DNA from: Lachnospiraceae bacterium
GTDB lineage: Bacteria > Bacillota > Clostridia > Lachnospirales > Lachnospiraceae
DNA length: 64,000 nucleotides
Direction of reading: 5' to 3'
NCBI GenBank assembly: GCA_017434885.1
Contig: JAFSGE010000045.1
Coordinates: forward strand, 34,782 to 98,781
The notes beneath the pieces were generated by a model. That model saw only the letters and a program-made list of their open reading frames with translations, was not told where the DNA came from and searched no databases. The stretch's first letter is position 1. Every line of letters begins with the position of its first letter. The position numbers and the translations under genes are program-made. Of this stretch, positions 1 through 9,470 are shown piece after piece.

Positions 1-2
1 CC

Positions 3-1970
3 CATAAGCTGGAAGATGTATTCTTTTATTTGAGAGAATCAAAACCCGATAATGTTCCCCATTTGGAATTGGTTGAGCATGTTCTTCAGGTAGTTGACTT
101 TATTTCCAGTGAAATGATTAAAATTCAGGAAGGCGGGCAGCCTGACGGAGATGCAAGTGATTATGTGACTGCTCTTGATCAGTTTTTGGATAAGATTAAG
201 AACGGCAAGGGTGAAAAGGGCAAAGAGATTAAGGAAAATGTGCACGTGGAGCCGGAGCAGTTTTATATTGCACCTATGGCTACAAGCGCAAGTCATTTTT
301 ATAAAATTTACTTAACCTTCCACCCGGATGTACAGCTTGCCAATGTACATGCTTATAAAACGGTTTATGCGTTGAAAGAAATGGCAGAGGATTTACTTCA
401 CTATCCGGAAGACATTATTTCTGACGAATCAACGGCGGAAGAGATTCTGGAGAACGGATTTAAAATTCTTTTGCAGGCACAGTGCAGTGAGCAAGATTTG
501 CGCGGTGTTATTCAGGAAGGCTATGAACTGAAAAAAGTAGATATTTATGAATGTACTGCCAAGGAATTCCAACAGGGATTTGACAGCATCGGTTCTGAAA
601 TCAGAATTGATTTGGAATCCAGTGTGGAAGAGATAGAGTCAAAAACAGATGGCGGCGGCATGATGTTTATTGCTCCCGATGTTTCTGTGGAAGCACCTAA
701 GGAAGCAGAGAAAAAAGCTATTGCCCCCGGTGATTTCGTTATTGAGTCCAAGGAACCCGGTAAAGGAAAGAAGCTGGTGAAGGATAAGCCTAAGAAAATG
801 GAAAAGGCAGCCCTTATCAGCGTGGATGTCCACAAGATGGACATGCTCATGGATTTAATCGGTGAACTTGTAATTGCAGAATCCGTGGTACTTCAGAATC
901 AGGATTTGAAGGTACCGGGCTTAAGGCTTGATAATTTCAATAAAGCGGCAGGTCAGATGACCAAAATATCCACGGATTTGCAGAACGTGATTATGAGTAT
1001 GAGAATGATGCCTCTTACCAATACGTTCCAGAAGATGAACCGTATTGTGTTTGACGTTTCCCGTAAGCTCGGTAAAGAGATTGAATTTGAGATGGTAGGC
1101 GAGCACACGGAAGTGGACAAGAACATCATTGAACATATTTCCGACCCTATGATGCATCTGGTAAGAAATTCCGTAGACCACGGTATTGAGATGCCCGATG
1201 AGCGTGCGGCAGCAGGCAAAACAGAAAAGGGTAAGGTTACCTTATCTGCCAAGACAGAGTCCGGTAAGGTTTGGATTACCGTACAGGATAACGGAAAGGG
1301 ATTAAACCGTCAGAAGATTCTTGCAAAAGCGAGAAAGCAGGGATTGCTTGATCCTTACAAAATGGATAACGATTACACAGATAAAGAAGTATATCAGTTC
1401 ATCACACTGCCAGGATTTTCCACCAATGAGAAGGTGACGGAATATTCCGGAAGAGGCGTAGGTATGGATGTAGTAGTATCTAATTTACAATCCATAGGCG
1501 GAAGTCTTGAAATTGAAAGTACGCCGGGTAAGGGTAGCCAGATGATTATGAAGATTCCTCTTACCCTTGCCATTATCGATGGTATCGTTATGGAAGTAGG
1601 TAAGTCTTCCTTCGTAATCGAAACCGGTGTGGTAAAAGAGTTTATCGGAATGCGCAGTGATATGATGCAGAGTGATCCGGATGGCTCGGAATTTGTAATG
1701 ATCCGTGGTGAGTGTTATCCTGTGCTTCGCATCGGCGAGTGGTATCAACTGAATGACTATAAGTCAGATCTTGATAACGGAATGCTGGTATTGATAGAGG
1801 TAGAGAAGAAAATGATTTGTCTGTTTGTAGACCGTTTGGTAGGAAAACAGGAAATCGTGGTAAAACCCATTCCCGATTATATCAAGAAAGTAAAGGGACT
1901 ATCAGGATGTACGCAGTTAGGTGACGGCAGTATCGCATTGATTCTCGATGCGGCCGGATTGATTGAATAA
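3..1970 (+). CDS. cheA: Chemotaxis histidine kinase CheA (5' end cut by window)
   Basis: Central kinase of chemotaxis: it autophosphorylates on a histidine in its P1 domain and passes phosphate to CheY and CheB at receptor arrays. The reading frame is open from base 3, so the TTG at 30 is not a real start; the fragment opens in the end of the P1/Hpt helical bundle (HKLEDVFYFLRESK) and the phospho-acceptor His lies outside the window. A P2-like segment follows (about fragment residues 85-185), then an acidic/Lys-rich linker, the P3 dimerisation helices (VDVHKMDMLMDLIGELVI), a P4 ATPase with N box (HLVRNSVDHGIE), G1 (DNGKGL) and G2 (GRGVGMD), and a C-terminal CheW-like P5. cheW follows after 25 nt. 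Family assignment is secure. Confidence 0.97.
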   Translation, partial: HKLEDVFFYLRESKPDNVPHLELVEHVLQVVDFISSEMIKIQEGGQPDGDASDYVTALDQFLDKIKNGKGEKGKEIKENVHVEPEQFYIAPMATSASHFYKIYLTFHPDVQLANVHAYKTVYALKEMAEDLLHYPEDIISDESTAEEILENGFKILLQAQCSEQDLRGVIQEGYELKKVDIYECTAKEFQQGFDSIGSEIRIDLESSVEEIESKTDGGGMMFIAPDVSVEAPKEAEKKAIAPGDFVIESKEPGKGKKLVKDKPKKMEKAALISVDVHKMDMLMDLIGELVIAESVVLQNQDLKVPGLRLDNFNKAAGQMTKISTDLQNVIMSMRMMPLTNTFQKMNRIVFDVSRKLGKEIEFEMVGEHTEVDKNIIEHISDPMMHLVRNSVDHGIEMPDERAAAGKTEKGKVTLSAKTESGKVWITVQDNGKGLNRQKILAKARKQGLLDPYKMDNDYTDKEVYQFITLPGFSTNEKVTEYSGRGVGMDVVVSNLQSIGGSLEIESTPGKGSQMIMKIPLTLAIIDGIVMEVGKSSFVIETGVVKEFIGMRSDMMQSDPDGSEFVMIRGECYPVLRIGEWYQLNDYKSDLDNGMLVLIEVEKKMICLFVDRLVGKQEIVVKPIPDYIKKVKGLSGCTQLGDGSIALILDAAGLIE

Positions 1971-1995
1971 ATAAGAGAAAGGGAGAAAGGTGCAT

Positions 1996-2505
1996 ATGAG
2001 TGAGTTCGAAACACAAACACAATTAGACAAATATGTAACCTTCAAATCGGGAAACGAATATTTCGGTCTGAAAATTGAGTATGTAAACGAAATTATTGTT
2101 TATCAGGAAATTACCGAGATTCCCGAAAGTGAAGATTACATCAAAGGACTGATTAACCTTCGAGGAAAAATCATTCCCGTAATTGACGTTAGAATCCGAT
2201 TTAAGCAGGAACCGATTGAATATAATGACAGAACCTGCATTATTGTAATTAACGTAAAAGATACCGTGGTTGGCCTGATTGTAGAGAAAATCGCAGAGGT
2301 TGTTGAGATTAAGCAGGATGATATTCTGCCGCCTCCTTCCGCAACAATCGGACATGAAGAAAAGACACAGAACAAATATGTGTACGGTATCGGCAAAGTA
2401 GGTGAAAACGTAAAATTACTGCTTGACCCTGACAGATTGTTAAAGGATGAGGAACTGAATCTGCTCGACCAGGCAACGGAAGAGAATGAGGAAGAAGGAG
2501 AATAA
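1996..2505 (+). CDS. cheW: Chemotaxis coupling protein CheW
   Basis: CheW links chemoreceptors to CheA in cytoplasmic arrays. The product is about 169 residues, the usual size, and is one CheW domain: an N-terminal segment ([18 protein letters not shown]), the typical [14 protein letters not shown] core strand, and a charged Glu-rich tail (EENEEEGE). An in-frame GTG lies at 1990, but GGGAGAAAGG at 1981-1990 is spaced correctly only for the ATG at 1996. It sits between cheA and a receptor gene, 5 nt before the latter, so the three are almost certainly co-transcribed. There is nothing unusual apart from the acidic tail. Confidence 0.96.
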   Translation: MSEFETQTQLDKYVTFKSGNEYFGLKIEYVNEIIVYQEITEIPESEDYIKGLINLRGKIIPVIDVRIRFKQEPIEYNDRTCIIVINVKDTVVGLIVEKIAEVVEIKQDDILPPPSATIGHEEKTQNKYVYGIGKVGENVKLLLDPDRLLKDEELNLLDQATEENEEEGE

Positions 2506-2510
2506 TCACT

Positions 2511-3869
2511 ATGAAAAATATGAAAATGCATACAAAACTTACAATCGGTTACATTATTTTGAGTATCCTGCTTGTGATTTCCATTTATACCGGTTATACA
2601 TCAGCGGCAAATATTATGGCCCTTGATCCTTCGGAACAGGGAAGATATTTGAGTAACTATGCAACATTTACGGCAATTCTCTTTATTGTAATGTCACTTA
2701 TAACAGGGGGCATTGCGATTACATTAACTAAATTAATCCGTTCTTCTTTTGCCAAGCTTACAAAAGCAGCTGATGAGATGGCAGCCGGCAAAGTGGATGT
2801 AAAGCTTGAAAAAGACAACAATGATGAATTTGGTATGTTGATGGATGATTTCCAAAAGGTTATTGATGGCACCCGTTATCAGGCACAGATTGCGCAGGAA
2901 GTTGCAACCGGAAATTTGATGGTGGATGTCCGCCCCAGATCTGATGAGGATGTTATGGGTCAGGCACTTAAGACAATGGTGGTAAATAATCAGCACACAC
3001 TTGGAAATATCAAGGATGCGGCTTATCAGGTAACAACCAGCTCTTCCCAGGTTGCAAGTGCAAGTGAAGCGTTGGCACAGGGGTCCACTGAGCAGGCAAG
3101 TGCTATTGAGCAGATTACAGCATCTATTGATGATATTGCTGAAAAGACCAAACAGAATGCTTCTCAGGCAAATGAAGCAGCAAATCTGGTAGGAAAAGCA
3201 ATTCTCGATGTAAAGAAGGGCAATGAGGAAATGCGCGAAATGGTAGTTGCTATGCAGGATATCAATAAGGCATCCGAAAGCATCTCCAAGATTATCAAAG
3301 TGATTGATGATATTGCGTTCCAGACCAATATTCTTGCATTGAATGCGGCAGTGGAAGCAGCAAGAGCCGGCGAAGCAGGAAAAGGCTTTGCAGTAGTAGC
3401 GGAAGAAGTAAGAAACTTAGCGGCAAAGAGTGCTTCTGCAGCTGCTGAAACTGCGGAACTGATTGAAGATTCCATTCAGAAGGTGGGCGTTGGTTCCAAG
3501 ATTGCAAATGATACAGCAGCAGCTTTGGAAGAAATTAACGAAGTGGTTAAGCAGAGTGAAGGCATTATCAATGAAATCGCAGAAGCATCCAATTATCAGG
3601 CAACAGCCATTACACAGATTGATCAGGCGATTGCACAGGTATCACAGGTTGTACAGACAAACTCTGCAACCAGCCAGGAATGTGCGGCGGCAAGTATCGA
3701 ATTGTCCAATCAGGCAAGCCGTATGCGTGAGATGCTTGCAGTATACAAGTTGAATAATAACTCTTACGGTTCTATGGACATGGGAGATAGCATGGGCCAC
3801 CGTTACAGCAGTACATCCGACAGAAATGAACAGATTATTTCTTTGAAGGATGGTTTTGGAAAGTATTAA
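2511..3869 (+). CDS. Methyl-accepting chemotaxis protein with minimal outside loop
   Basis: Chemoreceptor of 452 residues. Two transmembrane helices (about 10-30 and 50-72) are separated by only about 20 residues, so there is no room for an extracellular ligand domain. A HAMP region follows (about 72-125), then a further helical segment and the coiled-coil signalling domain with the conserved hairpin tip ([20 protein letters not shown]). No C-terminal CheR-binding pentapeptide is seen. Because it lies directly after cheW in the chemotaxis operon, it may sense membrane state, an intracellular signal or a partner protein rather than a bound outside ligand; that is inference. The start ATG is preceded by AAGGAG at 2495-2500. 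A strong terminator follows. Confidence 0.93.
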   Translation: MKNMKMHTKLTIGYIILSILLVISIYTGYTSAANIMALDPSEQGRYLSNYATFTAILFIVMSLITGGIAITLTKLIRSSFAKLTKAADEMAAGKVDVKLEKDNNDEFGMLMDDFQKVIDGTRYQAQIAQEVATGNLMVDVRPRSDEDVMGQALKTMVVNNQHTLGNIKDAAYQVTTSSSQVASASEALAQGSTEQASAIEQITASIDDIAEKTKQNASQANEAANLVGKAILDVKKGNEEMREMVVAMQDINKASESISKIIKVIDDIAFQTNILALNAAVEAARAGEAGKGFAVVAEEVRNLAAKSASAAAETAELIEDSIQKVGVGSKIANDTAAALEEINEVVKQSEGIINEIAEASNYQATAITQIDQAIAQVSQVVQTNSATSQECAAASIELSNQASRMREMLAVYKLNNNSYGSMDMGDSMGHRYSSTSDRNEQIISLKDGFGKY

Positions 3870-3882
3870 TGTAGTATAAAAT

Positions 3883-3928
3883 ATACCGGCACCAGGAGCG
3901 TTGCGGTGTCGGTATGTTTGCATTTTTT
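3883..3928 (+). terminator. Intrinsic terminator after the receptor gene
   Basis: The arms ATACCGGCACC (3883-3893) and GGTGTCGGTAT (3905-3915) form an 11-bp stem with one G-T pair, followed by a T run at 3923-3928. It ends only about 5 nt before the ribosome binding site of the next kinase gene. It also overlaps an upstream in-frame ATG at 3914, which argues against that ATG as the kinase start. Confidence 0.85.
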
Positions 3929-3946
3929 CGCCGGGAGGATTTTAAC

Positions 3947-6667
3947 GTGGGAAAATTCACCTACATGGGTAGTCAAAAAATAATTGAACGCTTTGTTATG
4001 GTTTTTTTCAGCGTATATGCAGCGACCATGATGATTATAACCGAGAAATACATCGGATTTGCTATTATGACAGGTTTGGTGATTTGTTGGTTGCTGAATA
4101 CAAGTAAGTACAGGACTTTTGAATTCAGAGCTGTGGTTACTTCCGTTGTCATGCAGTTAAGTGTGGTTTTGTACGGAATGCAGCTTGAGAGCATATCTCC
4201 GGTGCTTTCAGTCTTTATTGTGTTTACGCTGGTGCTTGGGCTGTATGGAATGGAGACGATTATCGGACTTTCCGTGATATCGTCCGTGATTCTTTTTTGC
4301 TATCATGCGTGGGTTGTCCGCAGTATTCCGCTTGGCAATATAACGCAGGTTATGAATTTGATTTCGCAGATTGTAAACCTTCTGATTGTGCAGTATGTGG
4401 TCTATATCTGGACAAAGAGAAACAGAGAAGGCAGCGAACAGCTGATGGAGACAATTGAGGAATTGCAGGAAGTAGAGCGGACTAAGGATGATTTTGTGGC
4501 AAATGTCAGTCATGAAATCAGAACGCCCATTAATACCATATGCGGTATGAGTGACCTGATTATGAGACAGGATTTGCCTTATGAAACCAAAGAGAATGTT
4601 CTGAGTATCCAGATGGCAAGTGAAAACCTGATGGCGGTAGTCAGTGATATTCTTGATTTTTCCGAATTGCAGGCTGAGCAGATTGAACTGGAGGAGGAAG
4701 CATATCATATTACAACCACGATAAATGATGTGGTAAATCATACACTGGCACGCAGGGGAGATAAAAAAATAGAAATTATTGTGGATTGCGACGCAAATAT
4801 CCCTTCAGTACTTTTGGGAGATGAAAAGAAGCTCCGCAGAGTAATTATAAAATTGGTGGACAATGCCATTAAATTTACGGATGAAGGATTTGTGAGTATT
4901 GCAGTCAGTGCCCGTAAGGAAAGCTACGGAGTGAATTTGTCCGTTTCGGTAAAAGACAGCGGTATCGGTATATCGGAAGAAGGACTTGAAAAGGTATTTA
5001 CCAGCTTTAGTCAGATAAATACAAGCAGCAACCGTCAGGAAGGCGGTCTTGGTCTGGGCCTTGCAATCTCCAATGCACTGGTTCAGAAGATGGGCGGAGC
5101 AATTACGGTAAACAGTAAACCCGGTAAAGGGACTACGGTACAGTTTGTTGTGCCGCAGAAGGTACTGGAAGAGATTCCTGTTGCGGTTGTTAATCAAAAA
5201 GAAAATATTAATGCGGCAGTCTATATTGATATGGAGCAGTTTGATATGGTTGCCATTCGTGACGAGTATATAAAGGCAGTTACCCACATTATGGAGCAGC
5301 TTAAGGTGGATTATCTTGCCTGCCGTAATCTGGCAGAACTGCAGAGAAGAGAGAAGAAAGAGAACTTCTCACATGTATTTATAAATATGACCGGATATCG
5401 TCAGAATCCATCCTATTTTGAAGAACTGGCGAAGAAAACAAAAGTGATAATTATTATGGATCACAAGGATGAGAAGGAGATTAAATCTCAGGAATTTATA
5501 AAGATATACAAGCCATTATATGTATTGAAAATTACGTCTGTATTAAACGGATTACAGGATAAAAGCAGAGAAGAATATCAAAGCGGTAATGAGAAATTTA
5601 CAACCCAGGATGCTCATGTACTCGTGGTGGATGACAACAGAATGAATCTGCGCGTAGTCAAAGAGATGCTTAAGATTTATAACATTAAGGTGACAACTGC
5701 AATCAGCGGTAAAGATGCATTGGAGAAGATTATTTCAGAGGATTATGATTTTGTGTTCATGGATCATATGATGCCGGAAATGGACGGCGTGGAAACCTTC
5801 CACCGCATCAGAAACAATGTGGGAGCTTATTATAAGAAGGTTCCGATTGTTGCGCTGACGGCAAATGCGGTTGCCGGTGCAAGGGAAATGATGCTAAAAG
5901 AAGGCTTTAACGATTTCCTTGCAAAACCCATTGAGCGTTCTGTTTTGGAGAGAGTATTAAAGAGAAATCTTCCGCCAAACAAAATTATCTATGAAGATTA
6001 TGAGGAAGAGACAGAAGCTGTTATTGAAGAAAAAGATGAATTTGTAATTGAAGGACTTGATGTGCAGCAGGGCATTGTTTACTGTAACGGAAAAGAGCAG
6101 TATATTAAGATTTTACAGGGGTATTGCGAAGACTGGAATGATGCCGGTGCTACAACGCAGGAAGCGTTTGAAAAAGAGGATTGGAAGAATTATACCATAG
6201 CCGTACACGGTTTAAAGAGTGCCATGAGAAGTATCGGTGCACTTGCTGTTTCAGAAAAAGCCAGAAAGCTGGAAATGGCAGGAAAAGAAGACAGGATAGA
6301 TTATATTCTCGAACATCACAGAGAATTAATGAAAGCATACGAAGAATTGTTTGCACAATTGAGAAAAAATGAATTGCTTTGTCCCGGTGGCAGTGTGCAG
6401 AAACAGCGAAATAAGAAACACAGTGATTTGCCGGAACTGGAAGAAGAAGTGTTAGACTGTAAGATTGCAGAAATGGAAGAAGCGATGTATGCGTGGAATG
6501 GAGAGCTTCTGATGGAGATTATCGGTGAATTAAAGAAGTACCAATATGGCGATTATGTGCTGTCAGAGGTTTTAGCACCGGTAGAGCGTAAGGTGGAAAT
6601 GTCCGATTATATGTCGGCGGTAGAAACTGTGAAACGTTGGAAGGACGGTTTGACCGATAAGGAGTAA
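3947..6667 (+). CDS. Membrane hybrid histidine kinase with receiver and Hpt domains
   Basis: Multi-step phosphorelay kinase of about 906 residues. The start is GTG 3947, with GGGAGGA at 3933-3939; the in-frame ATG at 3914 lies inside the terminator and has no ribosome binding site. Order: several transmembrane helices (about 10-155), HisKA with SHEIRTP (phospho-His about residue 189), HATPase with VDNAIKFT, DSGIG and GGLGLGLA, a receiver-like stretch without a phospho-acceptor Asp (about 420-540), a true receiver (LVVDDNRMN, FMDHMMPEMDG, phospho-Asp about 606, AKP lysine), and an Hpt domain (AVHGLKSAMRSIG, His about 754). A further helical tail of about 80 residues looks like an Hpt bundle lacking its His. 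The next kinase starts 6 nt later, so they probably work as a pair. No DNA-binding response regulator is nearby. Confidence 0.92.
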   Translation: MGKFTYMGSQKIIERFVMVFFSVYAATMMIITEKYIGFAIMTGLVICWLLNTSKYRTFEFRAVVTSVVMQLSVVLYGMQLESISPVLSVFIVFTLVLGLYGMETIIGLSVISSVILFCYHAWVVRSIPLGNITQVMNLISQIVNLLIVQYVVYIWTKRNREGSEQLMETIEELQEVERTKDDFVANVSHEIRTPINTICGMSDLIMRQDLPYETKENVLSIQMASENLMAVVSDILDFSELQAEQIELEEEAYHITTTINDVVNHTLARRGDKKIEIIVDCDANIPSVLLGDEKKLRRVIIKLVDNAIKFTDEGFVSIAVSARKESYGVNLSVSVKDSGIGISEEGLEKVFTSFSQINTSSNRQEGGLGLGLAISNALVQKMGGAITVNSKPGKGTTVQFVVPQKVLEEIPVAVVNQKENINAAVYIDMEQFDMVAIRDEYIKAVTHIMEQLKVDYLACRNLAELQRREKKENFSHVFINMTGYRQNPSYFEELAKKTKVIIIMDHKDEKEIKSQEFIKIYKPLYVLKITSVLNGLQDKSREEYQSGNEKFTTQDAHVLVVDDNRMNLRVVKEMLKIYNIKVTTAISGKDALEKIISEDYDFVFMDHMMPEMDGVETFHRIRNNVGAYYKKVPIVALTANAVAGAREMMLKEGFNDFLAKPIERSVLERVLKRNLPPNKIIYEDYEEETEAVIEEKDEFVIEGLDVQQGIVYCNGKEQYIKILQGYCEDWNDAGATTQEAFEKEDWKNYTIAVHGLKSAMRSIGALAVSEKARKLEMAGKEDRIDYILEHHRELMKAYEELFAQLRKNELLCPGGSVQKQRNKKHSDLPELEEEVLDCKIAEMEEAMYAWNGELLMEIIGELKKYQYGDYVLSEVLAPVERKVEMSDYMSAVETVKRWKDGLTDKE

Positions 6668-6673
6668 TGGCGG

Positions 6674-9355
6674 ATGTGGAAAAAATTATTTCAAAAAATA
6701 TATGGAGAGGACTGTGAACTGCGGGAGAGAACTTTCCGCACGATTGTCATAGTCGGATGTATTGCAACTATTTTGGCAATTACTGAAATTTTTATCGTGA
6801 TGCAATTACATCCTTTGCTTGTATCAGCTTTGTTGTGCCTGCTTTTGGGAATGGGCGTAAGCATGTTTGTCATTTTTAAATATCGTAAATATAATTTGGC
6901 GTCATCGCTTTTGGGAATCGGAATTGTAGGGATTGTGATGCCTATTCTGTTTTGCTTAAGCGGAGCGGTCGACAGTGGGTCGTCAGTATGGCTTGCATTG
7001 GGAATGATATACCTTTTTCTTATGTTTAGCGGGAAAAAGCTTGCATGCTATTTGATTTTTAGTATTGTGATGTATGGTGCTACATACGGGATTACTTACT
7101 TTTATCCAGGTCTTGTCGTTCCTATGAGGTCCAGAGCAGCAGCTTATGTGGATTCTCTGTTTTCCGTGATTGTGGTGGGAATTATCAGTGGCTTGATTAT
7201 TAAGGCAAATATGATTGTGTTTGAAAAGGAACATAAGCTGAATGTTGAGCAGAATGAAGAACTGGAAAGAAGCAGAGATGCAAAAAATGTGTTCTTTGCC
7301 AACATGAGTCATGAAATCAGAACACCGATTAATGCTATTATTGGTCTGAACGAAATGATTATGCGACTGAATCAGGAAGGGGAGACTCTGGAATATGCGA
7401 AGGATATCGAGGTTGCCAGTAAAATGCTTTTAAGTCAGGTGAATGATATTCTTGATTTGTCTCAGCTTGAAATGCAGAAAATGAAACTGGTGCCGATAGA
7501 ATATCAGACAAAGCGGATGTTCAGGGATTTGTCTGATATGGTGCGTATGCAGGCAGAAAAGAAGGGGCTTGCTTTGCATATGGATATAGACAGAAATCTT
7601 CCCTCGGTTCTTTACGGTGATGAAAAACGGTTAAAACAGGTTTTATTGAATCTGCTTGATAATGCGGTGAAATATACTGCGGAAGGTTCTGTATCACTGT
7701 CGGTACAGTTTGATAAGGTGAGTGAAAATGAAATTAGTCTGAAGGCGGCTGTAGTAGATACCGGGATTGGTATCCGAAAAGAAGATATCGGACATATTTA
7801 TGAATCCTTTAACCGTCTGGACGAAAAGAAAAATAAGCGAATTATCGGAAGCGGACTTGGGCTTTCCATTACGAAACAGTTGGTGGATTTGCTTGGCGGA
7901 GAAATTACCATTGACAGTATTTATACAAAAGGGAGTATATTTACTGTGATTGTTAAGCAAAAGATAATCAATGAAACACCGATAGGTAATGTGATGTTTG
8001 CACAGGAAGAACGTGCGAGTGGTGAAACTTATAAACCTTTATTTGAAGCACCGGAAGCGAGAATTCTGATTGTAGATGATAACAGAATGAATTCCATGGT
8101 GGCAAGTAAACTGTTATCCTATACCAAGATGCAGGTCGACGTGGCAGGAAGCGGAACAGAATGCCTTGAGATGACAAAGAAGAAATACTATCACGTGATT
8201 CTGATGGATTCCATGATGCCGGATATGGACGGGGAAGAAACCATGAAGGCATTGCAGATACAGGAAAACGGTTTGTGCAGGGAGTCAGCAGTCATTGTAA
8301 TTACGGGAAATACTAAGGCCGGTGCCAGAGGAGAATATCTGGAACAGGGATTTGACGGTTACGTGGAAAAACCGATTCAGGGAAGATTATTGGAAGAAGA
8401 AATAATGCAATTCCTGCCCGGGGATATTATTGAAGTGAGCGAAACAAAGGATAAAGCTGATAGTGATATGGGGCAGATGCAAAGGCTGACCGGTAAAAAG
8501 CGTAAAAAGATTTATGTGACTTCTGATTGTGCATGTGATATTCCGGCAGATTTACTGGAAGAGTACGATATCAGAATGATGTATCTGTATATTAAAACAC
8601 CGCATGGTCGGTTTGCCGATACCAGGGAAATTGATATAGACAGTTTGTCCCGGTATGTCGAAGAAGAAAGCAGTACAGCTTATGCAGACAGCGTGACGGT
8701 GGAAGAATATGAGCAGTTCTTTGCGGAAACACTGGCGCAGGCAGATAGTGTGATTCATATCTCACTGGCCTCCCGTTCAGGAAAGAGTTACAGTATTGCA
8801 CAGACGGCAGCCAAGAACTTTGACCATGTGCATATTATAGACTCCGGACAGATTTCCGGTGGACAGGGTCTGATTACACTTTGTGCGGCAAAGATGGCAA
8901 AAGAGGGTGCAAACGTAAAAGAAATCTGTGAGAAGCTGGAGAGAAAATTGGAGCATATTAATACAAGAGTAATAATGCCGGGTGCAGATATCTTCTACCA
9001 GAACGGAAGGGCAAGGAAGATAACGGCTAAAGCGTGTCAGATATTCAGCTTACATCCTTATATGATGATGCATCAAAAGAAAGCAATTTTAGTAGCACTC
9101 TTCGGAGGAAGCTTAGAGCATGCATGGAGGCAGGCAATTGCATGGACATTTAGGCGAAAACGTAAAATTGATTCGGGAATAGTTTTTATTTCTCATGTGG
9201 GATGCAGTGTGAAACAGCAGGAGTGGATACGCAGGGAAATTTTGAAACGCGTGCCGTTTGAGCAGGTGATTATACAGAAAACATCTTTCACAAATGCATG
9301 TAATGTGGGGCAAAAAGCAATCGGAATTGCTTATTTTACAAAAGAAAAACAATAA
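6674..9355 (+). CDS. Hybrid histidine kinase fused to a DegV fatty-acid-binding domain
   Basis: This 893-residue protein joins two families not normally found together. Residues 20-180 hold about six membrane helices. HisKA follows with SHEIRTP (His 213), HATPase with LLDNAVKYT, DTGIG and GSGLGLS, and a receiver (LIVDDNRMN, ILMDSMMPDMDG with Asp 512, VEKP). After a basic linker (GKKRKK), residues about 612-890 read as a DegV/EDD domain: opening VTSDCACDIPADLL, the SLASRSGKSYSIA segment matching the family's Ser-rich ligand loop, IIDSGQISGGQG, and a QNGRARK segment in place of the usual GGR. DegV proteins bind fatty acids, and FakB is the acyl carrier for fatty-acid kinase. Some usual ligand residues are changed (TSQPS region replaced by ADSVT), so lipid binding is inferred. 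It is translated 6 nt after the preceding kinase. Confidence 0.88.
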   Translation: MWKKLFQKIYGEDCELRERTFRTIVIVGCIATILAITEIFIVMQLHPLLVSALLCLLLGMGVSMFVIFKYRKYNLASSLLGIGIVGIVMPILFCLSGAVDSGSSVWLALGMIYLFLMFSGKKLACYLIFSIVMYGATYGITYFYPGLVVPMRSRAAAYVDSLFSVIVVGIISGLIIKANMIVFEKEHKLNVEQNEELERSRDAKNVFFANMSHEIRTPINAIIGLNEMIMRLNQEGETLEYAKDIEVASKMLLSQVNDILDLSQLEMQKMKLVPIEYQTKRMFRDLSDMVRMQAEKKGLALHMDIDRNLPSVLYGDEKRLKQVLLNLLDNAVKYTAEGSVSLSVQFDKVSENEISLKAAVVDTGIGIRKEDIGHIYESFNRLDEKKNKRIIGSGLGLSITKQLVDLLGGEITIDSIYTKGSIFTVIVKQKIINETPIGNVMFAQEERASGETYKPLFEAPEARILIVDDNRMNSMVASKLLSYTKMQVDVAGSGTECLEMTKKKYYHVILMDSMMPDMDGEETMKALQIQENGLCRESAVIVITGNTKAGARGEYLEQGFDGYVEKPIQGRLLEEEIMQFLPGDIIEVSETKDKADSDMGQMQRLTGKKRKKIYVTSDCACDIPADLLEEYDIRMMYLYIKTPHGRFADTREIDIDSLSRYVEEESSTAYADSVTVEEYEQFFAETLAQADSVIHISLASRSGKSYSIAQTAAKNFDHVHIIDSGQISGGQGLITLCAAKMAKEGANVKEICEKLERKLEHINTRVIMPGADIFYQNGRARKITAKACQIFSLHPYMMMHQKKAILVALFGGSLEHAWRQAIAWTFRRKRKIDSGIVFISHVGCSVKQQEWIRREILKRVPFEQVIIQKTSFTNACNVGQKAIGIAYFTKEKQ

Positions 9356-9360
9356 TTTCA

Positions 9361-9395
9361 GAAGAAATCTTGAGAAATCAAGATTTCTTCTTTTT
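9361..9395 (+). terminator. Intrinsic terminator after the kinase-DegV gene
   Basis: A perfect 12-bp stem GAAGAAATCTTG / CAAGATTTCTTC (9361-9372 and 9379-9390) with a 6-nt loop is followed by TTTTT. It closes the chemotaxis and kinase block. Confidence 0.92.
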
Positions 9396-9470
9396 GATTT
9401 GAGATAAATGTGGTATACTTTTTGTGTTAGACTACATAATATAAAAATTACGTAACAGACGGAGAATGAT

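Noticed and set aside
3463-3753. A 96-codon + strand frame inside the receptor gene
   Set aside because: It overlaps the chemoreceptor coding sequence in another frame, is rich in Arg, His and Gln and resembles no protein.
3914-3946. ATG 3914 as start of the first hybrid kinase
   Set aside because: It lies inside the terminator stem; GGGAGGA is placed for GTG 3947.
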